Source: Sphingomonas oligophenolica
Lineage (GTDB): Bacteria; Pseudomonadota; Alphaproteobacteria; Sphingomonadales; Sphingomonadaceae
DNA length: 64,000 nt
Assembly (NCBI RefSeq): GCF_006438955.1
Contig: NZ_RCZK01000002.1
Location: forward strand, 1 to 64,000
Reading direction: 5' to 3'
Positions 35,624 through 45,492 of the stretch are shown here, in pieces. Under the pieces are notes generated by a model. That model worked only from the letters and a program-made list of their open reading frames with translations, ran no database searches and had not been told where the DNA came from. A program made the translations under genes and the position numbers. Numbering within the stretch: the first letter of the stretch is position 1; each line of letters opens with the position of its first letter.

Positions 35624-37000
35624 TCACTCGTCGCGCGTGTCGGTGATCCCCAGCAGCTTCAATTTGCGGTGGAGCGCGGAGCGTTCCATCCCGATGAAGC
35701 TGGCGGTTCGACTGATATTGCCCGAGAAGCGCCTGATCTGGACGCGCAGATATTCGCGTTCGAACGTCTCGCGCGCCTCGCGGAGCGGTGCACCCATGAT
35801 CGCGCCGCCGCTGCCACCGCCGACGTCGCCCTGCTTGCCGAGCACTTCGGCGGGGATCATGTCGAGATCGATCCGGCCGATCCGATCGCCGGGTGCCAGG
35901 ATGATCGTCCGTTCGACGACATTGCGGAGCTGGCGCACATTGCCCGGCCATTCGTAGGACTGAAGCGCGACCATCGCATCGCCGGCGATTTCGGGCGTGG
36001 GGACGCGGCGTTCGGTCGCGTAATGCGCCAGAAAATGGTCGACCAGCGCGGGAATGTCCTCGCGCCGCTCGGCCAGCGAGGGGATGACGACCGGAACGAC
36101 GTTGAGCCGATAATAAAGATCCTCGCGGAACCGACCCTCCGCGATTTCCACGGTCAGGTCGCGCCCGGTCGCGGAGACGACGCGGACATCGACCTTGACG
36201 ATGCGCGTGCCCCCGACCCGGCTGAAACTCTGGTCGGTCAGGACGCGCAGGATACGGCCCTGGGTCGCGATCGGCATGTCGGCGATCTCGTCGAGGAACA
36301 GCGTGCCGCCATGCGCCTGTTCGAGCAGCCCGGGACGCACGAGGTTGCCGCCCTCCTCCGCGCCGAACAGCTCCTCGTCGACGCGTTCGGGAGTCATCCG
36401 CGCGGCGCTGACCACGACGAACGGCGCGTCGGCGCGCTGGCTCCACCCGTGGAGCAGGCGCGCGGCGATTTCCTTGCCGACCCCGGCGGAGCCCATGATG
36501 AGCACGCGGCTGCCGGTCGCGGCGACGCGCTTCAGCGTCGCGCGCACCCCGTTGATTGCGGGCGAATGGCCGGTGAGGTCGATGTCGCGACCGACCGACG
36601 CGCGCAAGGTCGCGACCTCGCGCCGCAGGCGTTCGGTTTCGGTCGCGCGCGCCACCATCAGCAGCAAGCGCTCGGCCTCGAACGGTTTTTCGATGAAATC
36701 AGCCGCCCCGCGACGGATTGCGGCGACCGCGGTGTCCAGATTCCCGTGCCCCGAGATGACCAGCACCGGGAGCGACGGATCGCGTCGCTTGATCTCGCCG
36801 AGCAGTTCGAGCCCGTCGAGTCGCGATCCCTGGAGCCAGACGTCGAGCAAAACCAACGACGGGCGCCGCGCCGCGATTGCTTCGAGTGCGCTGTCGCTGT
36901 CCGCGGCGTTACGCGTGTCGTACCCTTCGTCTTCGAGCACGCCGGCGACCAGTTCGCGGATATCTTGTTCGTCATCGACGACGAGGATGTCGAGCGGCAT
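35624..37000 (-). CDS. ntrX: Nitrogen-regulation response regulator NtrX
   Basis: NtrX is the partner regulator of NtrY and has been tied to nitrogen, redox and envelope control in alphaproteobacteria. The protein has 458 residues from the ATG at 37000. The receiver domain carries LLDVWLQGSRLDG with the phospho-Asp near residue 59. The AAA+ domain has a relaxed Walker A GSAGVGKE and Walker B GGTLFLDEIADM. The GAFTGA loop for sigma-54 contact is replaced (ELFGAEEGGNLVRPGLLEQA), as is usual in NtrX. A Fis-type HTH ends the protein. NtrY lies 4 nt upstream. Confidence 0.95.
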   Translation of the reverse strand: MPLDILVVDDEQDIRELVAGVLEDEGYDTRNAADSDSALEAIAARRPSLVLLDVWLQGSRLDGLELLGEIKRRDPSLPVLVISGHGNLDTAVAAIRRGAADFIEKPFEAERLLLMVARATETERLRREVATLRASVGRDIDLTGHSPAINGVRATLKRVAATGSRVLIMGSAGVGKEIAARLLHGWSQRADAPFVVVSAARMTPERVDEELFGAEEGGNLVRPGLLEQAHGGTLFLDEIADMPIATQGRILRVLTDQSFSRVGGTRIVKVDVRVVSATGRDLTVEIAEGRFREDLYYRLNVVPVVIPSLAERREDIPALVDHFLAHYATERRVPTPEIAGDAMVALQSYEWPGNVRQLRNVVERTIILAPGDRIGRIDLDMIPAEVLGKQGDVGGGSGGAIMGAPLREARETFEREYLRVQIRRFSGNISRTASFIGMERSALHRKLKLLGITDTRDE

Positions 37001-37004
37001 GATG

Positions 37005-39269
37005 TCAGTTCCGATTTCTGCTGAGTGCGGCGAGCTGGCCATCCCCTGCCGGCTCGGGTGTGGTGGCCCCCTGGTCGAGCGTCGCGAGCGTACCCGCGTC
37101 GAAATCCATCCGGACGATCGTACCGCCGCCCTCGCGATCGGCGAAGGTCATCGTGCCGAGATGCTCCTCGACGATCTTCTTGACGATCGCGAGGCCCAGC
37201 CCGGTACCACGCGCGCGGGTGGTCATATAGGGCTCGACGATCCGATCACGGTCTGCGGGGAGTCCTACCCCGCTGTCGGCGACCTCGACGACGACATGAT
37301 GGCCGATCTGCTCCAGCGACATCACGACCGAGGCGTGGGGGGTGTCGCCCTTTGCCTCAATCGCTTCGACCGCATTCTTGACAATGTTCGTAAACGCTTG
37401 GCCGAGCTGACGGCGATCGCAGACCATCGTCGGACCGGAACCATCCTCCGACGCCTCATTGATCAATTCAAACTGGATGCCGGGATGCGCGACCTCATGA
37501 AGGAATAGCGCCTGGCGGGCGATGTCGACCAGCGATTCGTCGCGAAACACGGGTTTGGGCATGCGCGCGAACGACGAAAATTCGTCGACCATCCGGCGCA
37601 GATCGCCGACCTGGCGGATGATCGTATCGGTCAGCCGCGCAAACGTCCCGTCATCGGACTCGATCTTGCCGCCATAGCGCCGCTGGAGTCGTTCCGCCGC
37701 GAGCTGGATCGGGGTCAGCGGGTTCTTGATCTCGTGCGCGATCCGGCGTGCGACGTCAGACCAGGCGGCGCGGCGCTGGTCGAGCACCTGCTGGGTAATG
37801 TCGTCGAAAGTCAGGATCGGGCCGGTCTCGGTCCGCGCGATCCGGACTGCGAGCGTCCGGGTTTCCGCGCCGCGCGCGACCTGGACGATGCCCTCGCGCG
37901 CGCCGCTGGCGTCGAATTCGGCGAGTTCGGGCGCGATATCGGCGAGCGCCGCGCCGACCAGCGCATCGGCACCGAGCAGATCGATCGCGGACTGGTTGGC
38001 GATCTGGATCGCGCGGCCAAGATCGGTCGCGAGCACCCCCGCCGAGACCCCCGCCATCACCGCCTCGATCAACGCCCGGCGGTTTTCGAGCTGGGTGTTG
38101 GCGGTGACCAGCGCGGTATTCTGTTGCTCGATCCGTCCGGTCATCTGGTTGAAGGCGTTGGCGAGCGTTCCGACCTCGTCGTCCGCGCCGGTTTCGACGA
38201 CGCGAACGGTCAGGTCGCCATCCGCCACCTGCCGCGCCGCCGACACGAGCGAGTCGACCGGCCCGACCAGACGATCGGCGACCAGCAGCGCGATCCACAT
38301 CGCAAGGCCGACGATCAACAGCGCTACTGCGAACAAGGCGACGTTGAACTTGAGCTGCAGACTCCGTGATCGCGCCTGAAGCGCTTCGTAATCGCGAATG
38401 ATCCCGTCGGCGGCGACGTTCTGGCGGTTAAGGAAATCGACGTTGTTGGGCGTCGCAACGTAGAGAAACAGGTTCTGCGCCCGATCTATCGGGGTGATTA
38501 CCCACAAGACGTCCGAATCGAGGTTGATGTATGTCTTGCCGTTCGCGGTAAGGAGATTGAGCACCGATCCGGTCACCCGGCTGGCAAAGACGCGATCGTC
38601 GGGTGCCTCCCACGCGTACATTGCTTCGACGTTGCGGCCGTCCGCCACGCGGAACAGGACCGCTTGATACAGGCTACGAATATAGGTCTGCGCCAAGAAA
38701 TTGCGCTCAAAGTCGGCCGATTTGGCGGGAATATCCGGATAATTGAGATGGAGGTCCTTGGCCATTGCCTGCGCCTCGCCGCTCCAGCGATCGGTGACGA
38801 GTGTCTGCCCCTCCTTCGCCAACGCCATCGTCGATTCGAGCGCCGCGCGCGCGCGCTGCGACCCCCAGAGTTGGACACCCGATTGAAAGAGGATCGACGC
38901 CGCGATGACCGTCAGGACGATCGGCACGCTCGCGATCAGTGAAAACACCGCGACCAGCCGGATATGAAGTCGCCCTCCCCCGGCGAGCGAAGCGCGGGCC
39001 GCACGCCGTCGCGCGATACGTCGACCGAGGAGCACGATCAGCGCCACGAACGGCAGCAAATTGGCCAACAGCAGCACCGCCGCCATCGCCGGGCTGAACA
39101 ATTGCCCGGACGCGTTCTGCTGACCGACGAAATGATAAGTCGCGCCCAGTGCCGCGATCGCGATCACGAGCACGCCGAGTTCGAGCATCGGCGTGACGTG
39201 AAAGCGTCGCGCCAATCCGTCGGACGCGGGCTCTGGCTTCAAGGCCGGGGGCGTCAGCGACGCATTCAT
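37005..39269 (-). CDS. ntrY: Nitrogen-regulation sensor kinase NtrY
   Basis: This is a 754-residue membrane histidine kinase, taking the ATG at 39269. Two N-terminal hydrophobic hairpins (about residues 30-125) precede a large extracytoplasmic sensor region and a further membrane helix near 325 (ALFAVALLIVGLAMWIAL). HAMP, PAS and HisKA domains follow, with the His box DVARRIAHEIKNPLTPIQLA. The C-terminal ATPase has NIVKNAVEAIE, DSGVGLP and GTGLGLAIVKKIVEEH. It is cotranscribed with ntrX (4-nt gap) and follows ntrC by 51 nt. Confidence 0.95.
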   Translation of the reverse strand: MNASLTPPALKPEPASDGLARRFHVTPMLELGVLVIAIAALGATYHFVGQQNASGQLFSPAMAAVLLLANLLPFVALIVLLGRRIARRRAARASLAGGGRLHIRLVAVFSLIASVPIVLTVIAASILFQSGVQLWGSQRARAALESTMALAKEGQTLVTDRWSGEAQAMAKDLHLNYPDIPAKSADFERNFLAQTYIRSLYQAVLFRVADGRNVEAMYAWEAPDDRVFASRVTGSVLNLLTANGKTYINLDSDVLWVITPIDRAQNLFLYVATPNNVDFLNRQNVAADGIIRDYEALQARSRSLQLKFNVALFAVALLIVGLAMWIALLVADRLVGPVDSLVSAARQVADGDLTVRVVETGADDEVGTLANAFNQMTGRIEQQNTALVTANTQLENRRALIEAVMAGVSAGVLATDLGRAIQIANQSAIDLLGADALVGAALADIAPELAEFDASGAREGIVQVARGAETRTLAVRIARTETGPILTFDDITQQVLDQRRAAWSDVARRIAHEIKNPLTPIQLAAERLQRRYGGKIESDDGTFARLTDTIIRQVGDLRRMVDEFSSFARMPKPVFRDESLVDIARQALFLHEVAHPGIQFELINEASEDGSGPTMVCDRRQLGQAFTNIVKNAVEAIEAKGDTPHASVVMSLEQIGHHVVVEVADSGVGLPADRDRIVEPYMTTRARGTGLGLAIVKKIVEEHLGTMTFADREGGGTIVRMDFDAGTLATLDQGATTPEPAGDGQLAALSRNRN

Positions 39270-39320
39270 CGTGGCCCCCGTACAACGCGAATTGTTGCAC
39301 GGAAACCACATAATCGAGAT

Positions 39321-40775
39321 TTACCGCGACCGGTCGACGTCTTCCACCACTTCGCCGCTTCCCGCAATGTCGATCCCGAGCACATCCAGCCGTTTGCGCA
39401 GCGTGTTGCGGTTGATCCCCAGCGCGCGCGCCGCGCGGAGCTGGTTGCCGCCATGGCGCGCCAGCACTGCCTCGATCAGCGGCCGTTCGACGTCGCCGAT
39501 CACCCGCGCGTGGAGCGTCCCGTCATCGAGCGCACCGGGGCGTTCGCTCGCGATGCGGTCGATCAGCTGGCGAACCGCGACCGCGATGCCCGCGTCGGGA
39601 TCGCGCGCGGTCGCGGCGTCGCCGAACAGCCCCCCGATCGTGCCCTCGTCGATCACCTCATCGCGCGCTAGGACCGCGAGGCGGCGCATCGCGTTTTCGA
39701 GCTCGCGGACATTGCCGGGCCAGTCGTGCGCCGCCAGCCGGTGCAGTGCAGCCGACGACAATCGCCGTCGCGGCAGGCCCTGCGCCGCGGCCGAATCGAG
39801 AAAATGCCGCGCCAGCAGCGGAATGTCCTGACGCCGATCGCGCAACGGTGGCAGCGCAACGGGAACGACGTTGAGCCGGTAGAACAGATCCTCGCGAAAC
39901 CGCCCGCCCGCGACCAGCGTCGTGAGATCGCGGTTGGTCGCGGCGACGATCCGCACGTCGGTTTGAATCGTGCGCGCGCCGCCGACGGTCGTGAATTCGC
40001 CCGACTGGAGCACGCGGAGCAGCCGGGTCTGCGCCTCCATCGGCATGTCGCCGATCTCGTCGAGGAACAACGTGCCCCCGGCGGCCTGTTCGAACCGCCC
40101 CGCGTTGCGCTGTGCCGCCCCGGTGAACGCGCCGCGTTCGTGGCCGAACAATTCCGCCTCGATCAGCTCGCGCGGGATCGCGGCCATGTTGATCGCGACG
40201 AAGGGCGCGGCGCGGCGCCCGCCCAGATCGTGGATCGCGCGCGCGACAAGCTCCTTGCCCGTCCCCGATTCGCCCGAGATCAGCACGGTGAGGTCGTTCG
40301 ACACGACGCGGGCGATGACGCGATAAACGTCCTGCATCGCGGGCGATCGCCCGATCAGCGGCAGCGCGGAGTCGTCGGCCGGACTCGTTTCGGAATCGGC
40401 GTCGGTGGCGGTCGAGGTGCGCGCGGTCGCGCCCGCGACCGCGCGGATCAGGTCGTCGAGGTCGAATGGCTTGGGCAGATATTCATACGCCCCCGCCTCG
40501 GTCGCGCGGACCGCGGTGGTCAGCGTGTTCTGCGCCGACAGTACGATGATCGGGAGCGACGGGAATCGCGCCCCGATGCCCGCGAGGTGATCGATACCGT
40601 CGCCGTCGGGCAGCACGACGTCGGTGACCAACACATCGGGGATGCCCCCCGCCAGCGCGCGATCGAGTTCGGCAAGGCTCGCCGCGGTCGCGACGTCGTG
40701 CCCTGCGCGGCGGAGCGCCTGCGCGACGACGGTGCGGATCGCCGAATCATCGTCGACCACCAGGACGCAAGTCAT
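39321..40775 (-). CDS. ntrC: Nitrogen regulator NtrC (sigma-54 activator)
   Basis: NtrC activates sigma-54 promoters under nitrogen limitation. It has 484 residues. The receiver domain contains DVLVTDVVLPDGDGI near residue 55. The AAA+ domain has an intact Walker A GESGTGKEL and the sigma-54-contact loop ERGAFTGA, plus GGTLFLDEIGDMP. The Fis-type HTH at the end reads GNQLRAARALGINRNTLRKRL. It is 7 nt downstream of ntrB, the cognate kinase. Confidence 0.96.
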   Translation of the reverse strand: MTCVLVVDDDSAIRTVVAQALRRAGHDVATAASLAELDRALAGGIPDVLVTDVVLPDGDGIDHLAGIGARFPSLPIIVLSAQNTLTTAVRATEAGAYEYLPKPFDLDDLIRAVAGATARTSTATDADSETSPADDSALPLIGRSPAMQDVYRVIARVVSNDLTVLISGESGTGKELVARAIHDLGGRRAAPFVAINMAAIPRELIEAELFGHERGAFTGAAQRNAGRFEQAAGGTLFLDEIGDMPMEAQTRLLRVLQSGEFTTVGGARTIQTDVRIVAATNRDLTTLVAGGRFREDLFYRLNVVPVALPPLRDRRQDIPLLARHFLDSAAAQGLPRRRLSSAALHRLAAHDWPGNVRELENAMRRLAVLARDEVIDEGTIGGLFGDAATARDPDAGIAVAVRQLIDRIASERPGALDDGTLHARVIGDVERPLIEAVLARHGGNQLRAARALGINRNTLRKRLDVLGIDIAGSGEVVEDVDRSR

Positions 40776-40782
40776 GTGCCGC

Positions 40783-41826
40783 TCACGATGCGGCCCGGGG
40801 GAGCAACAGGCGCAACACGGTCATCTCGGGGTGTCCTTCGCGGGCATATTGAACGATCCCGCCCATATCGCGCATCAGCTTGTCGACGAGCGCGAGGCCA
40901 AGTCCCTGCCCTTCGCGACGTCCTGACACGAACGGATCGAACAGATTGTCGGCGATGTCGGCGGGTGCGCCGGGGCCGTTGTCGATCACGCAGATCTCGA
41001 TCGGCAACGGCACCCTGGGGCGGCCGGGCGCGGCGCTCACCGCCATGCCGTGGCGATAGGCGGTGGTGATCGCGAGCCGGGGTTCGCGCACGGGACGCAC
41101 CGCCTCGCGCGCGTTGGTGAGCAGGTTGATGACGATCTGGGTCAGCGCATCGCGGTTGATCAACGCGGGCGGCAGCGAGGGATCGAACCGCTCCTCGATC
41201 CCGATCCCGCGTGCGAAGCCCGCGAGCGCCAGGCTGCGCGCGTGGCCGATCAAGGGATAGATATTCTCAGCCGCCAGCGGCAGCGCGCGGGTGTCGCTGA
41301 AATCCTGCATCCGGTCGATCAGCGCGGCGATCCGATCGACCTCGGTGATGATCAACGTGGTCAGTTCGCCCGCGCCGATCAGCTGCGCCGCGCCGCGAAT
41401 CCCCGACAGCGGGTTCTTGACTTCGTGCGCCAGCATCGCCGCGGCGCCGGTCGCGGCGCGCGCACTCGCGGCGCGATCCGCGGAATGACCGAGCCCGCGC
41501 GAGGCCGCGGCGGGATGGAGCGAGATTGCGCGCCAGCCGGGATGATCGGCGATCATCGCCTCGACGAAATCGACCCGGATGGTGGGGCCGTGGCGGGTTT
41601 CGATCAGCGTGTCGTAGACCGCGAAGCCGTGGCCATCGCGGCGGTCGCCACCGATCGGCGGGGGCAGGATCGCAGCGAGCGGCTGCCCCTGCATCACGCG
41701 TTCGGACAGGTTGAGCAATTCCTCCGCCAGCCCATTCGCGTGCGCGATACGGTCGTCGGGATCGACCACCACGACCGCGACCGGCAGTGCGGTGAAGAGC
41801 TCGGCGAACCCGGGGCGCCCCGCCAT
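40783..41826 (-). CDS. ntrB: Nitrogen sensor histidine kinase NtrB
   Basis: This is a cytoplasmic kinase/phosphatase for NtrC, normally controlled by PII protein. It has 347 residues from the ATG at 41826, seven bases after the dusB stop; a TTG-started ORF to 41877 would overlap dusB. A PAS domain covers about residues 5-110. The His box is AAAMLAHEVKNPLSGIRGAA. The ATPase motifs are NLLTNAREAV, DNGPGAP and GQGLGLALVDKLM. The order dusB-ntrB-ntrC is the classical alphaproteobacterial nifR3-ntrB-ntrC operon. Confidence 0.95.
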   Translation of the reverse strand: MAGRPGFAELFTALPVAVVVVDPDDRIAHANGLAEELLNLSERVMQGQPLAAILPPPIGGDRRDGHGFAVYDTLIETRHGPTIRVDFVEAMIADHPGWRAISLHPAAASRGLGHSADRAASARAATGAAAMLAHEVKNPLSGIRGAAQLIGAGELTTLIITEVDRIAALIDRMQDFSDTRALPLAAENIYPLIGHARSLALAGFARGIGIEERFDPSLPPALINRDALTQIVINLLTNAREAVRPVREPRLAITTAYRHGMAVSAAPGRPRVPLPIEICVIDNGPGAPADIADNLFDPFVSGRREGQGLGLALVDKLMRDMGGIVQYAREGHPEMTVLRLLLPRAAS

Positions 41827-41833
41827 GCCGGGC

Positions 41834-42832
41834 TCAGGCGGCTTCGCGGTCGCGCCAGGGGGCGTAGAAGTCGGCAAGCATCGCCTGGACGCGCTTGGGG
41901 TCCGGTTCCTGGTTCACGGCATTGCGGAATTCGGCCGACCCGGTCAGGCCCTTGGTGTACCAGCCGATATGCTTGCGTGCCATATTGACGCCGGTAATGC
42001 TGCCATAATGATCGAGCATCATCGCATAATGTTCGGTGATCACGCGATATTGTTCGTCGATCGACGGATCGGGGACGCGTCCGCCCGACGATAGCCATGT
42101 CATCACCTGCCCGAGCAGCCACGGGCGGCCATAAGCGCCGCGGCCGATCATCACGCCGTCGGCGCCCGATTGCTCCAGCGCCGCCTCGGCGTCGTCGATC
42201 GAACAGATGTCGCCATTGGCGATGACGGGCACGGAGACCGCGTCCTTGACCCGGCGGATGAACCGCCAGTCGGCCTCCCCCTTGTACATCTGGTTACGCG
42301 TGCGACCGTGGACGGTGATCATCCTGACACCCAGATCCTCCGCGATCCGCGCGAGATCGGGGGCGTTGAGGCTATCGTGGCACCAGCCCATCCGCATTTT
42401 GAGCGTCACCGGCGCGCTGACCGCCTCGACCACGCCCCTGATGATCGCTGCGGCGAGATTGGTGTCGCGCATCAGCGCCGATCCGGCATCGCCATTGGTC
42501 ACCTTGCGGACCGGGCAACCCATGTTGATGTCGATGATCGCTGCACCGCGGTCCTCGGCAAGCTTCGCCGCCTCCCCCATCTCGTACGGCGTGCAGCCGA
42601 CCAGCTGCATCGAGACGGGTTCTTCGGACAGGTGCCACGCGGTCTTCTGGAGCGACTGGCGGGTCTCGCGGATCGCGGCTTGCGATGCGACCATCTCGGT
42701 CACGTTGAGCCCCGACCCATAGCGGCGGACGAGGACGCGGAACGGCATGTCGGTGACGCCGGTCATCGGTGCCAGCACGACGGGGCAATCGATCCGGACG
42801 GGTCCGATCTGGATGGGGGCGAGCGTGCGCAT
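41834..42832 (-). CDS. dusB: tRNA-dihydrouridine synthase (DusB/NifR3)
   Basis: DusB reduces specific uridines in the tRNA D-loop using FMN and NADPH. The protein has 332 residues from the ATG at 42832. It has [15 protein letters not shown] near residue 20, the catalytic-region stretch [20 protein letters not shown] with the active-site Cys, and [15 protein letters not shown]. It is the first gene of the dusB-ntrB-ntrC-ntrY-ntrX run. Confidence 0.96.
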   Translation of the reverse strand: MRTLAPIQIGPVRIDCPVVLAPMTGVTDMPFRVLVRRYGSGLNVTEMVASQAAIRETRQSLQKTAWHLSEEPVSMQLVGCTPYEMGEAAKLAEDRGAAIIDINMGCPVRKVTNGDAGSALMRDTNLAAAIIRGVVEAVSAPVTLKMRMGWCHDSLNAPDLARIAEDLGVRMITVHGRTRNQMYKGEADWRFIRRVKDAVSVPVIANGDICSIDDAEAALEQSGADGVMIGRGAYGRPWLLGQVMTWLSSGGRVPDPSIDEQYRVITEHYAMMLDHYGSITGVNMARKHIGWYTKGLTGSAEFRNAVNQEPDPKRVQAMLADFYAPWRDREAA

Positions 42833-42915
42833 GTGCCTGAATTTTGAGCAGGTAGGTGAAACCGTGCTGCGGCGCAAGATTTGCGCGATGTCGCGATACC
42901 CCCTAGGCGGCGGCG

Positions 42916-44052
42916 ATGGCGCGCCAGGACACGATTGTCGCGATCATCGTCGCCGCCGGCAAGGGTGAGCGGATCGGTGGCGCGGACCCCAAGCAATTCA
43001 TCGATCTCGGCGGTTGCCCGCTCGTCGAACACAGCCGCATGGCGCTCGCGGCGCATTCGCGGATCGATCGCGTCGTCGTTGTCGTCGCCCCCGATCAGGC
43101 CGACCGGATCCCCGATGCGCGCCCGATCGGCGGCGCGACCCGACGCGAATCGGTGCGCAACGCGCTCGAGGAACTGGCGGATAGCGGAGTCTCCACCGTG
43201 CTGATCCACGATGCCGCGCGTCCCTTCGTCCCGCCTGCGGTGATCGATCGGCTGCTCGACGCGCTCGACGCGCAGCCGGGCGCGGTGCCGGTGCTGCCGA
43301 TCACCGACACGCTGGCGAGGGGTGACAGCGTGCTGACCGAAGGCGTATCGCGCGACCATGTCTTTCGTTTGCAGACCCCCCAGGCGTTCCGGTTCGACGC
43401 GATCCTCGATGCGCACCGCCGCTGGCCTGCCACCGAGGACGCGACCGATGACGCCGGGATGGCGCAGCGGACGGGGCATGACGTCATGATGGTCGAAGGG
43501 TCGCCGATCCTCGACAAGATCACCTACCCCGCCGACCTGGCGCTCGCCGAGGCGCGAATCGCTCAGGCGATGGAAACCCGATCGGCGAGCGGATTCGACG
43601 TACATCGGCTCGAGGCTGGCGAGGAATTGTGGCTGGGCGGCGTCTTGATCCCGCACGACAAGGGTCTGTCCGGGCACAGCGACGCCGATGTCGCGCTCCA
43701 CGCGCTGACCGATGCATTGCTCGGCACGATCGCGGCGGGGGATATCGGGACGCATTTTCCGCCGAGCGACCCGCAATGGAAGGGCGCAGACTCGGCGCAG
43801 TTCCTCCAGCACGCCGCCGCGCTGATCGCCGAGCGTGGCGGGCGGATCGATTTCGTCGACCTGACATTGATGTGCGAGGCGCCCAAGATCGGGCCGCATC
43901 GCGCCGCGATGCAGACGCGGATCGCGGCGTTGCTCGGGCTCCAGGCGGATCGCGTCAGCATCAAGGCGACCACCACCGAACGGCTCGGCTTCACCGGGCG
44001 CGGCGAAGGCATCGCGGCGCAGGCGATCGCGACCGTGAGCGTGCCGCGATGA
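42916..44052 (+). CDS. ispDF: Bifunctional IspD/IspF enzyme of the MEP pathway
   Basis: This 378-residue fusion carries two MEP-pathway activities: IspD (MEP cytidylyltransferase, residues about 1-220, with [18 protein letters not shown] and IHDAARPFV) and IspF (MEcPP synthase, about 222-378, starting [18 protein letters not shown] and with [18 protein letters not shown]). The fusion is common in alphaproteobacteria, and the intervening enzyme IspE is encoded elsewhere. It works downstream of dxr (17934) in the same pathway. It is divergent from dusB and overlaps the next gene as ATGA. Confidence 0.96.
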   Translation: MARQDTIVAIIVAAGKGERIGGADPKQFIDLGGCPLVEHSRMALAAHSRIDRVVVVVAPDQADRIPDARPIGGATRRESVRNALEELADSGVSTVLIHDAARPFVPPAVIDRLLDALDAQPGAVPVLPITDTLARGDSVLTEGVSRDHVFRLQTPQAFRFDAILDAHRRWPATEDATDDAGMAQRTGHDVMMVEGSPILDKITYPADLALAEARIAQAMETRSASGFDVHRLEAGEELWLGGVLIPHDKGLSGHSDADVALHALTDALLGTIAAGDIGTHFPPSDPQWKGADSAQFLQHAAALIAERGGRIDFVDLTLMCEAPKIGPHRAAMQTRIAALLGLQADRVSIKATTTERLGFTGRGEGIAAQAIATVSVPR

Positions 44053-44573
44053 GGGCGCTTGCGGCCATCTTCATGGCGTCGGCGCTCGCCGCGTCGCCTG
44101 CGGCGGCACAGACGCGCTGCATCACCGCGCCCGAGGCCGAAGCGATGGCGCAGGTCGCGCTGCCCGATATCATCCGCCAGACCGGCGTCGTGTGTGCCGC
44201 AAGACTGCCCGCGACCAGCCTGGTCCGGCAGACCCGCGGTGTGTTCATCGCCAAATATGATGCCGCGGCGGATCGCGCCTGGCCGACCGCGCGCGGCGCG
44301 ATCGTCAAGCTGAGCGACCCGATGGTCGATTCGCTGCTCGGGTCGGACTTCGCGCGCCCGCTCCTCACGTCGCTGATCGGCCCGCTGCTGGTCGGGCGGA
44401 TCGCGGTGGAGGACTGCCCGGTGATCGACCGGCTGGTAACCCAGCTTGCCCCCCTGCCCGCGTCGAACACCGCGTCGATCATCGTGACGACATTACAATA
44501 TCTGCAGGCCGAAAAGGCGCGCGGGCAAAATGTCGCGGTACCCAACCTCCCCTTATGTGCGGCGCCCAAATGA
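44049..44573 (+). CDS. Secreted hypothetical protein
   Basis: This 174-residue protein has a clear signal peptide ending ASPAAAQ (residue 21). The mature part is alpha-helical with four Cys spaced as two near the N-terminus (RCITAP and VVCAARL) and two later (VEDCPVID and LPLCAAPK), consistent with disulfides in the periplasm. I recognise no domain. Its start overlaps the ispDF stop and its stop overlaps the pncC start, both as ATGA, so it is embedded in an ispDF-pncC operon. Confidence 0.75.
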   Translation: MRALAAIFMASALAASPAAAQTRCITAPEAEAMAQVALPDIIRQTGVVCAARLPATSLVRQTRGVFIAKYDAAADRAWPTARGAIVKLSDPMVDSLLGSDFARPLLTSLIGPLLVGRIAVEDCPVIDRLVTQLAPLPASNTASIIVTTLQYLQAEKARGQNVAVPNLPLCAAPK

Positions 44574-45073
44574 TGGACACGATCCTCCCGCCCGAACTCG
44601 TCGAGGCCGCGCGCCGCGTCATCGCGGCCAATGCCGCGATCGGCCGCAAGGTGACGGTCGCGGAAAGTTGCACCGGCGGGCTCGTCGCGGCGGCGCTGAC
44701 CGAAATTCCGGGATCGTCCGCGGTGATGGAGGCGGCGTTCGTCACCTATTCGAACGAGGCCAAGCTCGACCTGCTCAACGTCAGTTCCGACGTGATGGAG
44801 ACGTTCGGCGCGGTGTCGATCGCGATCGCGTGGAGCATGGCGCAGGGCGCGCTGGAGGCGAGCAACGCCGATGTCGCGGTGGCGATCACGGGGGTGGCCG
44901 GCCCCGACGGCGGGTCGATCAAGAAACCGGTCGGCACCGTCGTCTTCGCGCGTGCCGAAAGGGGTGGCGATCCCGCGGATATTCACGCCGAACGCAAGGA
45001 TTACGGCGATCTGGGCCGCGGCGGCGTCAGGCTTCAGGCGGCGTTGTGCGCGCTGGAATTGTTGCTGCCGTAG
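44570..45073 (+). CDS. pncC: Nicotinamide-nucleotide amidase (CinA C-terminal family)
   Basis: PncC deamidates NMN to nicotinate mononucleotide in pyridine nucleotide recycling. The protein has 167 residues, equal to the stand-alone CinA C-terminal domain. Signatures are TVAESCTGGLVAAALTEIPG near residue 25, VTYSNEAK, and AITGVAGPDGGS followed by KPVGTVVFA. The start at 44570 overlaps the previous stop. The last 40 nt overlap the 3' end of the convergent COQ10-like gene. Confidence 0.93.
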   Translation: MMDTILPPELVEAARRVIAANAAIGRKVTVAESCTGGLVAAALTEIPGSSAVMEAAFVTYSNEAKLDLLNVSSDVMETFGAVSIAIAWSMAQGALEASNADVAVAITGVAGPDGGSIKKPVGTVVFARAERGGDPADIHAERKDYGDLGRGGVRLQAALCALELLLP

Positions 45074-45492
45074 AGGTCGGCGGCGCGGGTTTCGAACGCG
45101 CCGATCATCTTGCGCAGCGCCTGGCCGAAGACCTGCCCGGCGAGCATCTCGAATACCCGGTTCTTGAACGCGAAATCGACCGAGAAATCGACCGCGCAGC
45201 CGTCAGGTTCGGGGCGAAAGCGCCAGTCGTTGTGGAGGAACTTGAGCGGCCCGTCGATATATTCGACGTGGATATGGCTTGCGCGCTCCTTGTCGACCTT
45301 CGACGTGAAGGTTTCGCGCAACCCCTTGAACCCGACGATCATGTCGGCAAGCGATTCGGTCGCGCTGTCCTCCCTCACGCGCATCGCGGACACCCAAGGC
45401 AGGAATTCGGCATAGCGCCCGACGTCCGCGACCAGGTCGAACATCTGTTCGCACGAATAGGGCAGATGCCGGGTCTCGTTATGCTTGGGCAC
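45034..45492 (-). CDS. COQ10/RatA-type START-domain protein
   Basis: This is a 152-residue single START-domain protein. The family stretch [16 protein letters not shown] is near residues 24-39, and [13 protein letters not shown] and [17 protein letters not shown] follow. In eukaryotes COQ10 binds ubiquinone and supports respiration; the E. coli relative RatA was reported as a toxin. In alphaproteobacteria next to lipA a ubiquinone role is more likely, by analogy. It starts at a GTG that overlaps the lipA end by 14 nt and converges on pncC with a 40-nt overlap. Confidence 0.85.
   Translation of the reverse strand: MPKHNETRHLPYSCEQMFDLVADVGRYAEFLPWVSAMRVREDSATESLADMIVGFKGLRETFTSKVDKERASHIHVEYIDGPLKFLHNDWRFRPEPDGCAVDFSVDFAFKNRVFEMLAGQVFGQALRKMIGAFETRAADLYGSNNSSAHNAA

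Noticed and set aside
37005..42832. Nitrogen-fixation island suggested by dusB/ntr genes
   Set aside because: The dusB-ntrBC-ntrYX order is general in alphaproteobacteria, and no nif genes are present.
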